From assembly GCA_003427395.1 (NCBI GenBank), contig BFEA01000188.1, positions 1,470,334-1,534,333 of the forward strand: 64,000 bases of DNA, in the 5' to 3' direction. The DNA is from Chara braunii (Eukaryota > Streptophyta > Charophyceae > Charales > Characeae). Shown here piece after piece: positions 31,404-41,890 of this stretch. The number at the start of each line of letters is the position of its first letter. Position 1 is the stretch's first letter. Position numbers and translations under genes: made by a program. The notes beneath the pieces were generated by a model. The model made no database searches and was not told the origin of the DNA. It worked only from the letters and a program-made list of their open reading frames with translations.

Positions 31404-31483
31404 TACGGGATGCTGGGCGCGGTTCCCGGCACGTGCTGCTCCCCACGAATAAATCGGAGTAATTAAAAAAAAAAAAAAAAAAA
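31404..31483 (+). mobile_element. Solo LINE-tail element
   Basis: ACGGGATGCTGGGCGCGG with stem GCTGGG/CCCGGC, then GCTCCCCACGAATAAATCGG and a 19-base A tail. It is the second such insertion within 160 bases, and the shortest form seen: stem-loops plus poly(A) only. Confidence 0.75.
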
Positions 31484-31499
31484 CGTTTTTCCGCAAATA

Positions 31500-31848
31500 T
31501 ATCAAATAATTTATGCAGCTAGTATACAGTTGCAACTTTCGGTTAGTACCAGGGCTGCGTTTCGGCGGATACCCATCCAGGCACACGGGCCTCGCATGAG
31601 ACCTGTTTTCCTGGATGGGTATCCAACGAAATGGGGCCCTAATCCTTCCCGAGAGTCGTGCCTGTATACGTGTCGTGACTCTGAAAAAATAGCTGGGAAA
31701 TGTATTGGTGGTTTAATTGTATAAGGAACGCAGCAGGTGCAGCTCCCCACACATGGAAAGGAGCCATCACACCCATGTGGAAAGGCACAAATGGAAAGGA
31801 ACCATAGCAAAAAACAAAGAAAGGAGCCATCACAAAGGCGAAGCTATC
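31500..31848. other. No gene; possible tail remnant
   Basis: CAGCAGGTGCAGCTCCCCAC at 31731-31750 matches the middle of the LINE tail but lacks the stem-loop. A CATCCAGG word is inverted nearby (31577 and 31611). Nothing else is recognised. Confidence 0.35.
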
Positions 31849-31849
31849 C

Positions 31850-31932
31850 AGCAGCCTAGCTCAATTGGTCAGGCACGCAAGTGACATTTAACACGTTGTG
31901 GGTTCGAAGTTCGAACCCCATAACGGGCTGCG
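31850..31932 (+). ncRNA. tRNA-like SINE head
   Basis: GCAGCCT (31852) pairs with GGGCTGC (31926) over seven positions with one T-G, as an acceptor stem would. Between them are TAGCTCAATTGGTCAG, a good A-box and D-loop, and GGGTTCGAAGTTCGAACCCC, a B-box with T-arm, slightly over-long. The spacing between the boxes is tRNA-like, but the anticodon stem is not convincing. The non-tRNA body follows to about 32160, ending in a C-run. I read this as a SINE or tRNA pseudogene and not a functional tRNA. Confidence 0.6.
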
Positions 31933-32282
31933 GCACACTTAGTCCCAACCAGCTGTGATAGTTCACTTGATACCCCTGATCTGCATTAGTATGGGTGTGA
32001 GCGTGAGCGTGATTGGGTTGACAATGTGTGTGGTGTGTGGGAGAGTGTTGGCCATAACCACTGCTGCTACTCAATGGGGTGTGGGGGAAGTAGATGGGAG
32101 GTGCAGCTACTGGCAAAATGCTCAGTCTTTGTGTTAGCCGCAACTCTTCCCCCCCCCCCCCCGCCCACTCCCTGATCGCCGCCGATTGTGAGAGGTAGCT
32201 ATGCTTGCAGGGCTTCCCCTGTATAGGCTTACGAGTAGTGGTAGGTACATAGTGAAAGGTGAAGTTGAGAGAAGAATGTAGC

Positions 32283-32625
32283 TGTGGTAAGGCACGCAAG
32301 TGGGCATTCAGGAGGTCTTGGGTTCAATCCCCATTGGCCTCATGTACCTTCCTGGGCAAGTTTGGCGCTCGCCACCTAGAGATATGCCGTTGGCCCCCCC
32401 GAGTGGCATTGAGCAGAGACTGCTGATGTTCATAGGGGCAGGGGACAGGAGCGGAGGCACAGTGACTGGCCCATCGAAGAAACTCGGTCCTGATGCAACC
32501 GGCTGACCCCTGGCCGGTGTAGCCCACCTGCTGGTGGGTGCAGCTCCCGCATGTTCCCTCATTGGAGGCTTGGGCACGGATGTGGCTGCTACAGGGTTCC
32601 CCCGAATACTATAATGACAATAAAA
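32283..32625 (+). mobile_element. SINE-1 copy, tRNA-derived
   Basis: Starts TGGTAAGGCACGCAAGTGGG and has the B-box TGGGTTCAATCCCC, then CTCATGTACCTTCC, a middle of about 170 bases, CATGTTCCCTCATTGG, GATGTGGCTGC and a tail ACTATAATGACAATAAAAAA. The same order in reverse is present at 12768-13060, so both 5' head and 3' tail of the family are defined. The poor A-box suggests weak promoter function in this copy. Confidence 0.75.
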
Positions 32626-32919
32626 AAGGCCTGAAAGACCGTCCTATCCAGATTTGACAGGTAAAAAAAAAAATGAGACAACTGCGCCTGTGACCGCTGC
32701 ACAGTTCAGAATTCGCAGAAATAACAGTCCACTGCAAGCTTGGGCGAAGACCAGTTAGAAACTGCAAGAAAAAACAGTAAAGCATGCGTTTGACGGCCTA
32801 CCGGTTCAATAATTGGCAAAAACGGGAGGTGCCGGTAGTGGTACCACTCTTTCTCCCATGGCCTGGCCTGGGAGCAGTTACTCGTAGCAGGCTCTCCCAT
32901 TTTTGGCTCGTTTCCCCAG

Positions 32920-33067
32920 GGGTGTGGCCTAGGCATCTCAGCCGTGGCCCTGCCACGGGCGCGGCCTAGACATCTCGGCTGTGGCCCAGCCATGGGCGTG
33001 GCCAAGACATCTCGGCCATGGCCCAACCAGGGGTGTGGCGTAGACAGCCCTGCTGTGGCATAAGCAG
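32920..33067. repeat. 37-bp minisatellite, four units
   Basis: Units start at 32920, 32957, 32994 and 33031, each GGGYGYGGCC followed by TAGACATCTCGGC-type sequence and ending GGCCCAGCCA. Three are alike; the fourth is diverged at its end. A poly(A) run follows at 33073. Confidence 0.9.
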
Positions 33068-33189
33068 GCATGGGGAAAAAAAAAAAAAAAAAAAAAAAAG
33101 CCGCAGGCGCAAGAGAGAAAAAAAAAAACATGCGTGGCAGCCTGATTTTGCCACTTCCAAACTTCCAACGGCTAGAAGTGCACAAAGCT

Positions 33190-33266
33190 GTTCTTTTTTT
33201 TTGAAAAAAAAGGGCGACGGCCTTGAGATATAATCATTGAGCTGACCGGCCCCAAGCAATTCATTA
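33190..33266 (-). mobile_element. SINE-2 tail fragment
   Basis: On the minus strand GGGGCCGGTCAGCTCAATGA then ATCTCAAGGCCGTCG leads into an A-run. The same tail ends the SINE-2 copy at 55925-56190 (GGGGCCGGTCAGTTCAATGA). The tRNA head is missing here. It lies directly downstream of the LINE C poly(A), in the same orientation. Confidence 0.65.
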
Positions 33267-33743
33267 GTTTGGTTTGTTTGTTTGTTTGTTTGTTTGTTTT
33301 TTTTTTTTTTGTTTTTTTTTTTTTTAATCCCAATGGAACATGAAATTCAAAACACCAAATTTGAGGCCGGGGACCTCACAACTCAACCCGGAAGTATCTG
33401 ACAGCATCAGTCAGCTTAGCTTACAGGTCTAGGGGACCTGCGGCCTCTCTTGACACCGAGATGGCCAGGAACAACACATAAGCCAAGGTAAACAACTACA
33501 GCCCCAAGTTATAACTCCTGTTTTAAGCAGTCTGCATCTAACCTCTCTCCCCTAGGAGTTGGAAGCTGGTTCCAAATAGACCACGGAAAGGTAAGGTGAA
33601 ATGATGAAGCCTGCTAGATCGGGCTCAGAACTTAAAGAAGAAAGAGGACAGTGAGCTTATTTTAGATATGACATAGACCTAGAAAACCACCTCTTCCGAA
33701 CTACTCCAGTCACCTGCCTTCTCCTGCAAGCGCCCGGAATCAG

Positions 33744-35607
33744 CTACTCCAGGAGCCAGACACAAATATTCATCTCTGAGTCTGTAGATACTGCTGCCAA
33801 GCCATTATATCTAGCCCACGTCCGCTTAAACCATGCAACCCCTTTCCTTGCGGACGGTCTAGATAACAACCAATCGGCACTGATGGCTCTTCTAATCTTT
33901 CCTTTAATCTGGGCAATAAAGACCTCAAGGGAGCTCTGATTTCCCTGGAAAACCGCCTCATTTCTGGACAACCAGATGGCTTCCAGGATGGCACCCCTGC
34001 AGACGAGGGCAACATATCCCCAGCCAGAGTCCAGATCCTGATTGGGGGGGCAATCACCATACAGGGTCCATTCGTGGGACCATCTGAATTCTCCATTGGA
34101 CATTTGGTCCCAGTGATACTTCCACCAGGCCCATACTTTGTGTGACATAGGACAGTACAGCCAAAGATGATTGGCTGTTTCCCACCCCCATCGGCAACGG
34201 GCGCACACAGTTGAAAGTTCCATGCCTCTGGACTGAAGCCAGGTGGCGGAAGCTGTGGATAGCAGCGATTGGAGCCACATCAGACTGGCCTGTCTCTGAG
34301 AAGGAATCTGTTTCAGAGCTCTCCATAGCTTAAATAAGTCTGTCAAACCGAGTTGGAACCCGGCTTCCTTCGCCATTCTCGCTGAAGCTACTACCATAGC
34401 AGGTCTCTTTGTTTTAGCTCTCAGCACCGAAACCCCCCACTTAGGTTTATATAGAAAAGCTGGAGAGAACGAGGAGGGGGACGTCAGATCCGGCCAACCG
34501 AATAGAGCTGGCTCAACTGTGACTACTGAGGCGTCCTCATACAAAAGCTGGCAGTTGGAACGCAGGGAGGGATCCGGAGCCCACACCCTGCTTTCCAGGA
34601 AGCCGCCTGTGTCTGATAGGGTCCTTACCCCTGCATGTTTCAGGACCATACCACCCTTCCGATCCGGCCTCAGGTCCCAAATTTGGAGCTTAACACCTTG
34701 GACCAAATCCGGGCCTAAGACTCTGAAGAACTAGTCTGGGACGTCCGGGTTTTGCAGCCAGGAACCAGCCGGGGCCTCAGTCTGACTTTTTAGCAGCCCA
34801 AGCCAAAAGAGCGGGATAGCTGCGACGAGTCTGTTAAAGTTGTCTTCCAATCTGTGGACGCGCGGGAGAGTGGATCTCAGGCTGGATGTCTGAACCCACG
34901 CCCCTGACTCCGCATCCCACAGATCCTTGACTTGTATAATCCCTTTTCCTACCCAGCTTTTTCCAAAGCTGCCCACGCTACCATCCGCTAGGAAGGGGGA
35001 CCCGTCCTCCAGCACAATGAGGGGATTCTCAAACAGCATCTGGTGAAGAACCTCCTGTTTGGTGGACGGCTGAACTCTTTCTTTAGGAAAGAGTTTGTGC
35101 CACAGGACGTTCCTCCAGAACCTGGATTTGGGGCGGCGATGAACAAAGGAATGAATAACCATGCACAGCCAAACGTCCTGCGGCCTGGAGAGGTTCCATT
35201 CCTGTGACAAAACATACTCCGCAATGCTCACCCACGGTTTTTGTCTGTTACCCCAGACAGCCGCAACCACCCACTTGCATAGGAGAGCCAGATTCTGCTG
35301 GATGGGGTCCAGGAGTCCCAGACCACCGTTATCTCTTGAGGATGCTACCGTCTCCCACGCCACCTTCGACAAGAACCCTTGCTGTTCGTCGGCGCTTGGC
35401 TTCCAAAGGTAACGAGCCGCCGCCTTTTGAATCTTCTTGTAGGCTCCCTTCCCCCAGCCTGTGGACTGAGAGGGGGAACCAAAGCTGTGAAAAGGCCGCA
35501 GCTGATAGGACCAGAGCTCGGCCAAACAGAGATAGGTTGTGATTCCGATTCCATCCTGTAATCCTAGCGGTCACCTTCTCTGCTAGTAAACCATCCTGTA
35601 CAGACAA
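33744..35607 (-). pseudogene. LINE C ORF2 C-terminal region
   Basis: Three frames cover the region. 35607-35329 ends in LFGRALVLSAAAFSQLWFPL, then a frameshift near 35455 passes to 35525-34731, with KIQKAAARYLWKPSADEQQG and NGGLGLLDP, the thumb-like blocks after the palm. A TAG at 34731 is followed in the same frame by 34706-33744, which carries the zinc-binding segment CARCRWGWETANHLWLYCP (CxxC...H...C). Apart from one TAG and one frameshift this region is intact. It would contribute to RNA binding in the ORF2 protein. Confidence 0.8.
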
Positions 35608-35649
35608 GCAATCAAACAGGGAAACCTGTATGCCAAGAAATCGATCTGC

Positions 35650-36560
35650 TTAGTTAGCCGGAATTTGTTTCAATCCCCAGTCTACACACAGGCTCTGAGA
35701 GGGGGGTAGAAAATATACAGACTTGTCCCAGTTAATCGATGCCTCTGACAGTGAGCAGTAATTATCTATGACCGATTTGAGGGCCCCTAGGGACTCTACT
35801 GAGTTCTCGCATGCGACCGTCAGGTCATCCGCTAACGCCCCGCCCTTCCACTGAAGGGAGGGGGAGATACGCAGACCTCTAATTTTCTGATTGTTCCTGA
35901 TGTTGTTCTGAAGTACTTCTAGTTGAATTACAAAGAAGAGGGGGGCTAGAGGGCACCCCTGCCTCAAAGAACGGGTAAGGGAAAAGCAATCCGACAGTCT
36001 ACCGTTGATGATTACCACCGAAGAGGATTCAGAAAAACATGCTTCAATCCATTTGCAGAACCCATCGCCAAAACCCATCCTTCTTAGTGTGGTAGACACA
36101 CAAAACTCCACCCAACCTTGTCATAGGCCTTCTCCATATCTAACATGAGCACTGCAACCTCCCTATTTTCCTTGCCTATAATGTCCAGAGCCTGTACAGT
36201 CGCTATTATGTTATCAAAGATGGACCTGCCTTTAATGAAGGCACCCTGTTCCCACCCAACAAGGTCAGGTAGATGTTTAGCTAGCCTTAACGAGAGGGTT
36301 TTGGCAAACAGCTTGTAGGTGACATTAAGAACTGAGATAGGTCTCCAGTTCCGGATTTCCCTCTTATCTCCCTTCTTATACAGGAGGGAGATCATGCCCT
36401 TGGTGAAGTTTTTGGGGAAACTACCGGAACTGAGGGCCCTGTTGTAGATCTCACACAGAATGGGGCCACAGCCGACCACGAAGCTAGGAAAAGCTCAATT
36501 GGGATTCCATCAAGACCTGGGCACTTGCCCTTCGCCATTTAGCGTGCAGCTAACAGCAGT
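35650..36560 (-). pseudogene. LINE C reverse transcriptase
   Basis: Blocks in order on the minus strand: GKCPGLDGIPIELF (about 36525), MISLLYKKGDKREIRNWRPI (36400), GAFIKGRSIFDNI (36240), LMLDMEKAYDKVGW with the first catalytic Asp (36150), then a frame change, RSLRQGCPLAPLFFVI (35960) and GGALADDLTVA with the two active-site Asp residues (35840). All three catalytic Asp residues are kept, though two frame changes separate the pieces. Confidence 0.85.
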
Positions 36561-36628
36561 TCGTTTTCTGAGATAGGTAGGTCCAGATCCGCCTTGGCGC
36601 TGGGAGTTATGGTTGCCAACGGGATATC

Positions 36629-38053
36629 CTAGAAGTTGGAGAACTCTGAGAGGGTTCCCTCTACCTGGTCGTAGGGTCTTCTAGTAGTGACTATGTCCCT
36701 AAAATACTCCAGGGCATAGGCACACATGTTAACTGTGTCCTCCGCTACTGGGGCATTAAGCGCAAAGGGGTGTGCCAGTTCACGCATCATCGGTTTCGCT
36801 TGTCTGAGAATGAGGGATCTGAAGGTAAGTTTAGTCATTTTATCGTATCCAATTATTCCCCTCAAACGAAGCCATTCTAGCCATTCCCCTTGCTTGCGGA
36901 CTTGCAAGGTTTCCAATTTAGCTAATGCCGCTTTCCGCCTCTCAGTCCAGTAGAAATCTGTAAATGGATTTCCCCCCATCTGGTTTTCTGCATCTCTAAT
37001 TTCTTTGATGAGGGGCTGTTCTTCCCACTTCCTGTTGGCAGCTTTCATTCTGGAAAATTCCATGAGCGCTGCTCTCACTATCCCAATACCTGAATCTGCC
37101 CAGTCATTGAAATCCCGAAATAGATCTTTAGCCTGGCCCCATTTTCCCATGTGGGCAGTCACCCAGCGGGCAATGCCCTCATCTTGCAGCAAATTAACAT
37201 TCAGTCTAAACGGCGGCTTATGCTGCTCTATAGTCTCTCTAGACAAGATGTCTATAACTACCGGTAAATGGTCCGAGAGGGAGGCTATCAAGTTGTCACA
37301 AGCCATACAGCGATCCCATGGCGTACCCCTTACTAGGAAGAAATCGAGCCTCTTTCTAGGGACGGGGGTGTGGTTCGCCGGACGTGGCCCGTACCACGTG
37401 AAGCCACCAAAGTCTGGGTTAAGAGTGCGGAAAGCATCTACCAGGGATTGAGAGTTCATAAATTCTGAGAGGATCAGCGTGTCCTGCCTGATCCGCGAGA
37501 CTTTCAGGGAGTCTAATCCTGGATTAAACATAGTGTTCCAGTCACCTGCTAGAATTAAGTTTTCAGAGTCCGGTAAACAGGCCGGGAGATCTGCAAGGAA
37601 GTCTAGTCTCTCTGAATAAATCATTGGGGCATATATGGGCATAATAGCCCATTCCTCCCTATCTATAACTAGCTTGACCCATGCCCATCTTCCGTCTGGG
37701 TCATGGTACTGATCGATCACTGAGCACTCCAGATCCTTGTTAATTAAGACCGCCACCCCTCCTCTAGAGCCTACCATTGGGGCCCACACCTGTGGCCCCT
37801 TCCACCAGTGAGACATAGAATACAGTTTGTCTGAGTTCAGTTTAGTTTCCTGCAGACACAGGATTTGTACATTCTGGGTGTGGCACCATCTAAGGAATCT
37901 GGATCTTTTGCATTTTTTAGCTGTGTCCCCTAATCCTCTTACATTCCACGCTGCTATCCTAATCCTTCTGGGCAAGGCCATTTCCAGGGCCCTTGCTGCG
38001 TGGGTATTGGATGCGGGAGGAAGTGCTATTTCGGAGCTTGGAGGATGGTTCAC
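36629..38053 (-). CDS. LINE C ORF2 N-terminal part, endonuclease
   Basis: A 474-codon frame. It opens at GTG overlapping the TGA of ORF1 (shared GTGA at 38053-38050); the first ATG is at 37975, MALPRRIRIAAWNVRGLGD. Endonuclease motifs follow in order: WNVRG with the catalytic Asn, LQETKL with the catalytic Glu, AGDWNTM, GPRP, RLDFFLV and SLSDHLPVVI with the Asp-His pair. The domain nicks target DNA. The frame ends at TAG 36629; the next sequence in the same orientation continues toward the reverse transcriptase, so the protein was cut short by mutation. Confidence 0.85.
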   Translation of the reverse strand: MNHPPSSEIALPPASNTHAARALEMALPRRIRIAAWNVRGLGDTAKKCKRSRFLRWCHTQNVQILCLQETKLNSDKLYSMSHWWKGPQVWAPMVGSRGGVAVLINKDLECSVIDQYHDPDGRWAWVKLVIDREEWAIMPIYAPMIYSERLDFLADLPACLPDSENLILAGDWNTMFNPGLDSLKVSRIRQDTLILSEFMNSQSLVDAFRTLNPDFGGFTWYGPRPANHTPVPRKRLDFFLVRGTPWDRCMACDNLIASLSDHLPVVIDILSRETIEQHKPPFRLNVNLLQDEGIARWVTAHMGKWGQAKDLFRDFNDWADSGIGIVRAALMEFSRMKAANRKWEEQPLIKEIRDAENQMGGNPFTDFYWTERRKAALAKLETLQVRKQGEWLEWLRLRGIIGYDKMTKLTFRSLILRQAKPMMRELAHPFALNAPVAEDTVNMCAYALEYFRDIVTTRRPYDQVEGTLSEFSNF

Positions 38054-40698
38054 TTGGTATCAATTCCCACGCTCATCTTCAAGTTCTGCTTGGGCGGGGA
38101 TTGCTTCTTGCTGAGGATGTCCGCGAAGGTGGGACTTGTCAGGTAATCAGCGGTATCCGACTGAGTAATCCATTGGGCGATGGAAACCACTGAGATTTCG
38201 TCCACTATGGCTATATCCTTGAGAGTGTCTATCTCGACATCCAAAAGGTGGGAGAGAGGTAACCAATGAACCTTAAGCTTGCGCAGATTGGCCAATTGCA
38301 GGGGATCAGCTTGCAGAGCCATGAATGAAACGTGGATCGCAAAAGTAGAGCCTTGAGAATTGGCTTCCAAGAGCCTGGTCCTCTTAGGCTTACGTATTGG
38401 CTTGCTAGATCCTTGATCGTGCAGCGTCTGTCGGTCCACCCACCTTGTCAATTCTGCATCCGCTGGGGGACCAGACGCGGAGAAGGAGGGAAGGGCCAAG
38501 CAATCATCATGGGCAATTGTCGTGAGGAACATTATACCATCGGGGGAATGTGAGCAAATTATGGGTACAGCAACCTTCGTGAGTTTGTCCCTCGATCCGG
38601 CTACTTTGGAGACCGTTTGCATGGGCAGGGCGTGGGAAAGAGCGAGATTGCTCAGTCCGGCCGACTGAGTATTCCCTCCCTTCAGCACCGAGCCCTTGCC
38701 CACCCTGGCTCTCCTTGTTGCTTTTGTTTCCTTGCGAGTCGCGGGTTTCGCTTTCTTAGCTGGGGAGAGGAACGAATCTAAACCGGGGGAGGATGGTTTC
38801 TGATCCGTAGGCGGACCAGGCCTTTCATACAAATCACCCGAAGTCCCCCCGTCCGTCTTGCCGTCATAGCAGTCCTCGTATATCTCCACCGAGGAGCAGG
38901 GAGAAATCCTGCTCCACGGGGAAGGCACCTCCTGCTCTTTCAACTGGACCGGGGGGCCCCCCTCTCCTTCTTCTTCATACACCTGGTTAAGGAAAGTTTT
39001 CACATTCGGCTCTCTCCGATCCACTGCCGGGGAGCCTGCACCATACAGGATAGAAAACCCAGCGCCCTCCTCCCCCTCCCCCTCTTCTCCTTCCTCTTTG
39101 TCCGAACTGACGTATCCTACGTCATCGTCGTCGTCCACATCATTACACGAGTCAGGGCTGGGAGAGGAGGAGGGGCGGGAAGGGCAGAAAAATGGGTCCT
39201 TTTCGCACTTGTAAATAACCAGCGCTTTGCTTGCTTCCAGAACTTCATCATCCGAGAATGGGTCTAACTCCTCATCGTGTTGAGGGTCATCTCTTTTCCT
39301 TTTTTCCCTCGCCAACTGCTTGTCTTCATCCATGTCAGTGATTTCTTCCCCTTTGTCTAACTGAGCATACTTTACAGACAAGTCATTCTCTTTAACCTGC
39401 CGATCCTGAGTTTTAGAATTATTACCTAAATCTAGCAAACCAGCATCGTTTCCCGCATCTTTCCCTCCTAATCGCCCCTCCGGCCGCTTCCCCTTGGCTA
39501 TGTCCTCTTCCCTACTAACCTCTTTCCCTCCTTCCTTCTCCCCAACAGGCGCCTTCTCCCTCTTTTCCATCTCCTTATTCCTATCATCCCCCTCCTTCAT
39601 CACCACATCCCGATCCTTCCCGCCATCCTTGACCACCGCCGGCCCTTTCTCGCCGCCTGGCCTATTGCCGGACCCTTCGTCACTTCCTCCCGGCTTTCCA
39701 TCCTTACCCTTTTCCTTCCCGTCTTCCTTGCTCGCCTTGTTACCAACCCTCCCGCCCCCCCCTCCGTCTGCTCCCTTGGATCCTCCCCCCTTCCCTCCAT
39801 CACCTCCCTTCCCCCCATCGCCTCCCTTGTCCTTGGGTTGCGGCCGACCACCCTGCTTAAGAACCTGCGAGAAAGTCTTCTTCTTCAATGCTTGACACTC
39901 GGGATCACCTTCCGAGTGGAAGTACCTGCGACAACTTGGGCACCAGGGTGTTTCAGCGCAGATGACTTCGATCTCGACATACCCAAATCGACCTAGGTCT
40001 ACAATCAGATATCGTTTGTATTTGAGGCGGGCCGCAGATTCCAGATCGAACCGAATATTGATAAGATCCGGACAGAGCTTGTCATTAAAAGCAGGGAACT
40101 CTTTGAGAATCGGACCAAATGCGTCCGACACAGCCTTCGATAGGTGGGGGAGAGCACCGATGGGAACTTGGAGACACCTGATCTAGAAAAAAGAGTACCT
40201 CGATACCTCTCTCCACTCCCATAGTTCTTGCTCGCACATCCACGGTTCGAAAGCTAAAGAGTATTTTTTCTTACCTAACTCGATCTCGGTATGCGCCATT
40301 CTCCGCATCCACGATGCGATTTCCTTCGATGAGGCGACATACGTAATCAGGTTTTTCCCCTCATTGTGGAACAAACCTCGTTTAGGAGGGGAGGAAATTT
40401 CTCCGGACGACGCCCATCCGTTTTCGTAGATGCGAACAAGGCGTTTCTTCACTCCTATGGGCAGAGATGTCGAATCGTCCCCGAAGACGATTGAGACGGC
40501 GTGCTCCCGGAGCCACGCGGCCTGAATATTATAGACTTTGGGGTTGACGATTACGCGTACGTAGTCGTCCCCGGTAACTATAGTGTTCGGGGCGAGTTCC
40601 TTCGGGAGAACCCCCTCCGTGTAACATTGCGAGATCAGGGAGCGGACCCGAGCCTTGTCTTCTACGGACAGCGGGACCGCCCTCCGAGGCTCCCCCAT
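38050..40698 (-). pseudogene. LINE C ORF1, RNA-binding protein with one TAG
   Basis: One frame of 883 codons, broken only by TAG at 40183-40185. The first 170 residues (MGEPRRAVPL...) are a compact globular region. After the stop, RCLQVPIGALPHLSKAV through FGYVEIEVI resembles the DUF4283 RNA-binding region of plant LINE ORF1 proteins, followed by a zinc knuckle CPSCRRYFHSEGDPEC (residues about 240-256). A long charged low-complexity part comes next, with GGKGGDGG units and Lys/Glu runs. The C-terminal 120 residues are again mixed composition. ORF1 proteins coat the element RNA. Start chosen at the first ATG after an in-frame break. Confidence 0.8.
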
Positions 40699-41334
40699 AC
40701 TCGTGGCCGCCGTGGCATCAGAAGTAAAAGGAAAGTCACCAGGGAGGTAACACCTATCCTATCAAGACGACGGATCTAACAACAAGCGGGGCAGTCCAGG
40801 CATCGAACTAGCTGGGACAGTACTGTACAGAATTTCAAGATCCCCCCCCAATCAAACCAGTGAGCAGAAAGTGATACCTTTATCTGTAGCGCCTTCCGCT
40901 TGGGTGAATTCTTCGATCTGGCGGATGTTACTGCCCTGAGCGCGTGGGTAACAATCCGGCTAATACTCCTCAAAGACCGCCGGGAGAACTCAAGACGCAG
41001 AAACCATGGGAGAACCGTCAAGGGAGGCAGGGTAAACGGGGTGCCAACCTGTCCTACGGTATTTCGCCGTAGGCACGCACCCAGACCAGCTATGGTGAGA
41101 TAGGCTTTCTCCTTCCCTCCCATCGGAAGTTACCCCGAGAGAAGGATGGAGAAACCACCGAGCCGCGATGGCGCTGTACCTTGCGGCGCAGAAGTTACCG
41201 TGCCGTTTCCGGCTCCGGACTTTGCGCTGCGTTACGGCGGCGCGGCCCCGAAACCCCCTTGTCCCGGTTTCTGCCTACCGCCCCTACGGATGACCCTGCA
41301 GGCTACCTCGTACGTGGACGGTTCAAGTCCCCAG

Positions 41335-41432
41335 TTTGGTTTTACTCGTCAAGTTCCATTATCTGGATTCGAACACAGGTCTGTATTTCAACAGTTCATG
41401 GGTGTACCCACTGAGCTAGGCTCTTGGGTACA
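41335..41432 (-). mobile_element. SINE-2 tRNA-like head
   Basis: On the minus strand GCCTAGCTCAGTGGGTACAC is a clear A-box, GAACTGTTGAAATACAGA lies in the anticodon region, and TGTTCGAATCCAG is a B-box. SINE-2 at 56140-56190 shares the order CTAGCYCAGTKGGTACACC, TGAGCTGTTGATATATAGAC-like and GTTCAAATGC. It lies just upstream of the LINE C leader. Confidence 0.65.
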
Positions 41433-41540
41433 AAGCTGTTCTTTCTGTTTTTGCAGTTTCTGACTGCCCTCGGCCGAGAACCGCAGTGCACTGTTATTCC
41501 TGCGAATTGGGAACTGTGCAGAAGTCACCCGGGCAGTTAT

Positions 41541-41632
41541 TTAAAAAAAAAAAAAAAAAAAAAGATTTGATACTCTGGCCTTTCTCTGAGGNNNNTTTGG
41601 TTTGTTTCATTTCTTTTTTTTTTTTTTTTTTA
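41541..41632. repeat. Opposed A- and T-runs with small gap
   Basis: An A-run (41542-41563) and a T-run (about 41613-41632) flank a short segment with four N at 41592-41595. Two retro-insertions in opposite orientation would produce this; the N run shows the assembly is uncertain. Confidence 0.6.
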
Positions 41633-41679
41633 CAATGCAAAGGGGCCCAGTTGTCGCTGAGGTTGCTGTCATCCTGAGG

Positions 41680-41890
41680 ACGATGCATCTGGCTTGACAG
41701 CACACACGATTCATGGTATCTTCCAGGTGCATTGCATGTGCCAGATGCATCGCATGGGCGCGATGCACGAATCCCATGTGGCTGACACGCACTACATGTG
41801 CCGGATGCACGGCATTGAGGGATGCACTGCATGTGCCTGATGCATTGAATGTGCCAGATGCATCGCCCCTGCCATATGCATGCAGGGCTG
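41680..41890. repeat. Degenerate ATGCAT-rich minisatellite
   Basis: Variants of GATGCAYYGCATGTGCC recur about every 18-24 bases over roughly 200 bases, at least eight times. Self-complementary GATGCATC and TGCATGCA words make the region able to fold. Confidence 0.7.

Larger units (their letters stand above)
33330..41160 (-). mobile_element. LINE C, near full-length non-LTR retrotransposon
   Basis: The best preserved LINE in the window, on the minus strand. From 5' to 3': a leader (41160-40700), ORF1 (40698-38050), ORF2 endonuclease (38053-36629), reverse transcriptase (about 36560-35650), C-terminal region with zinc motif (35607-33744), a 3' untranslated region and an A-rich end with CAAA units (33330-33267). 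ORF1 has one in-frame TAG; ORF2 has stops and frameshifts. It is of a different clade from LINE A and B, judged by the GRSIFDNI and LDMEKAYDKV blocks. The 3' UTR contains CCGGG...CCCGG, a stem also present at the end of LINE B. Confidence 0.9.

Noticed and set aside
33073-33096. A- and T-runs as transcription terminators
   Set aside because: In this context they mark retroposed poly(A) tails, not bacterial-type terminators.
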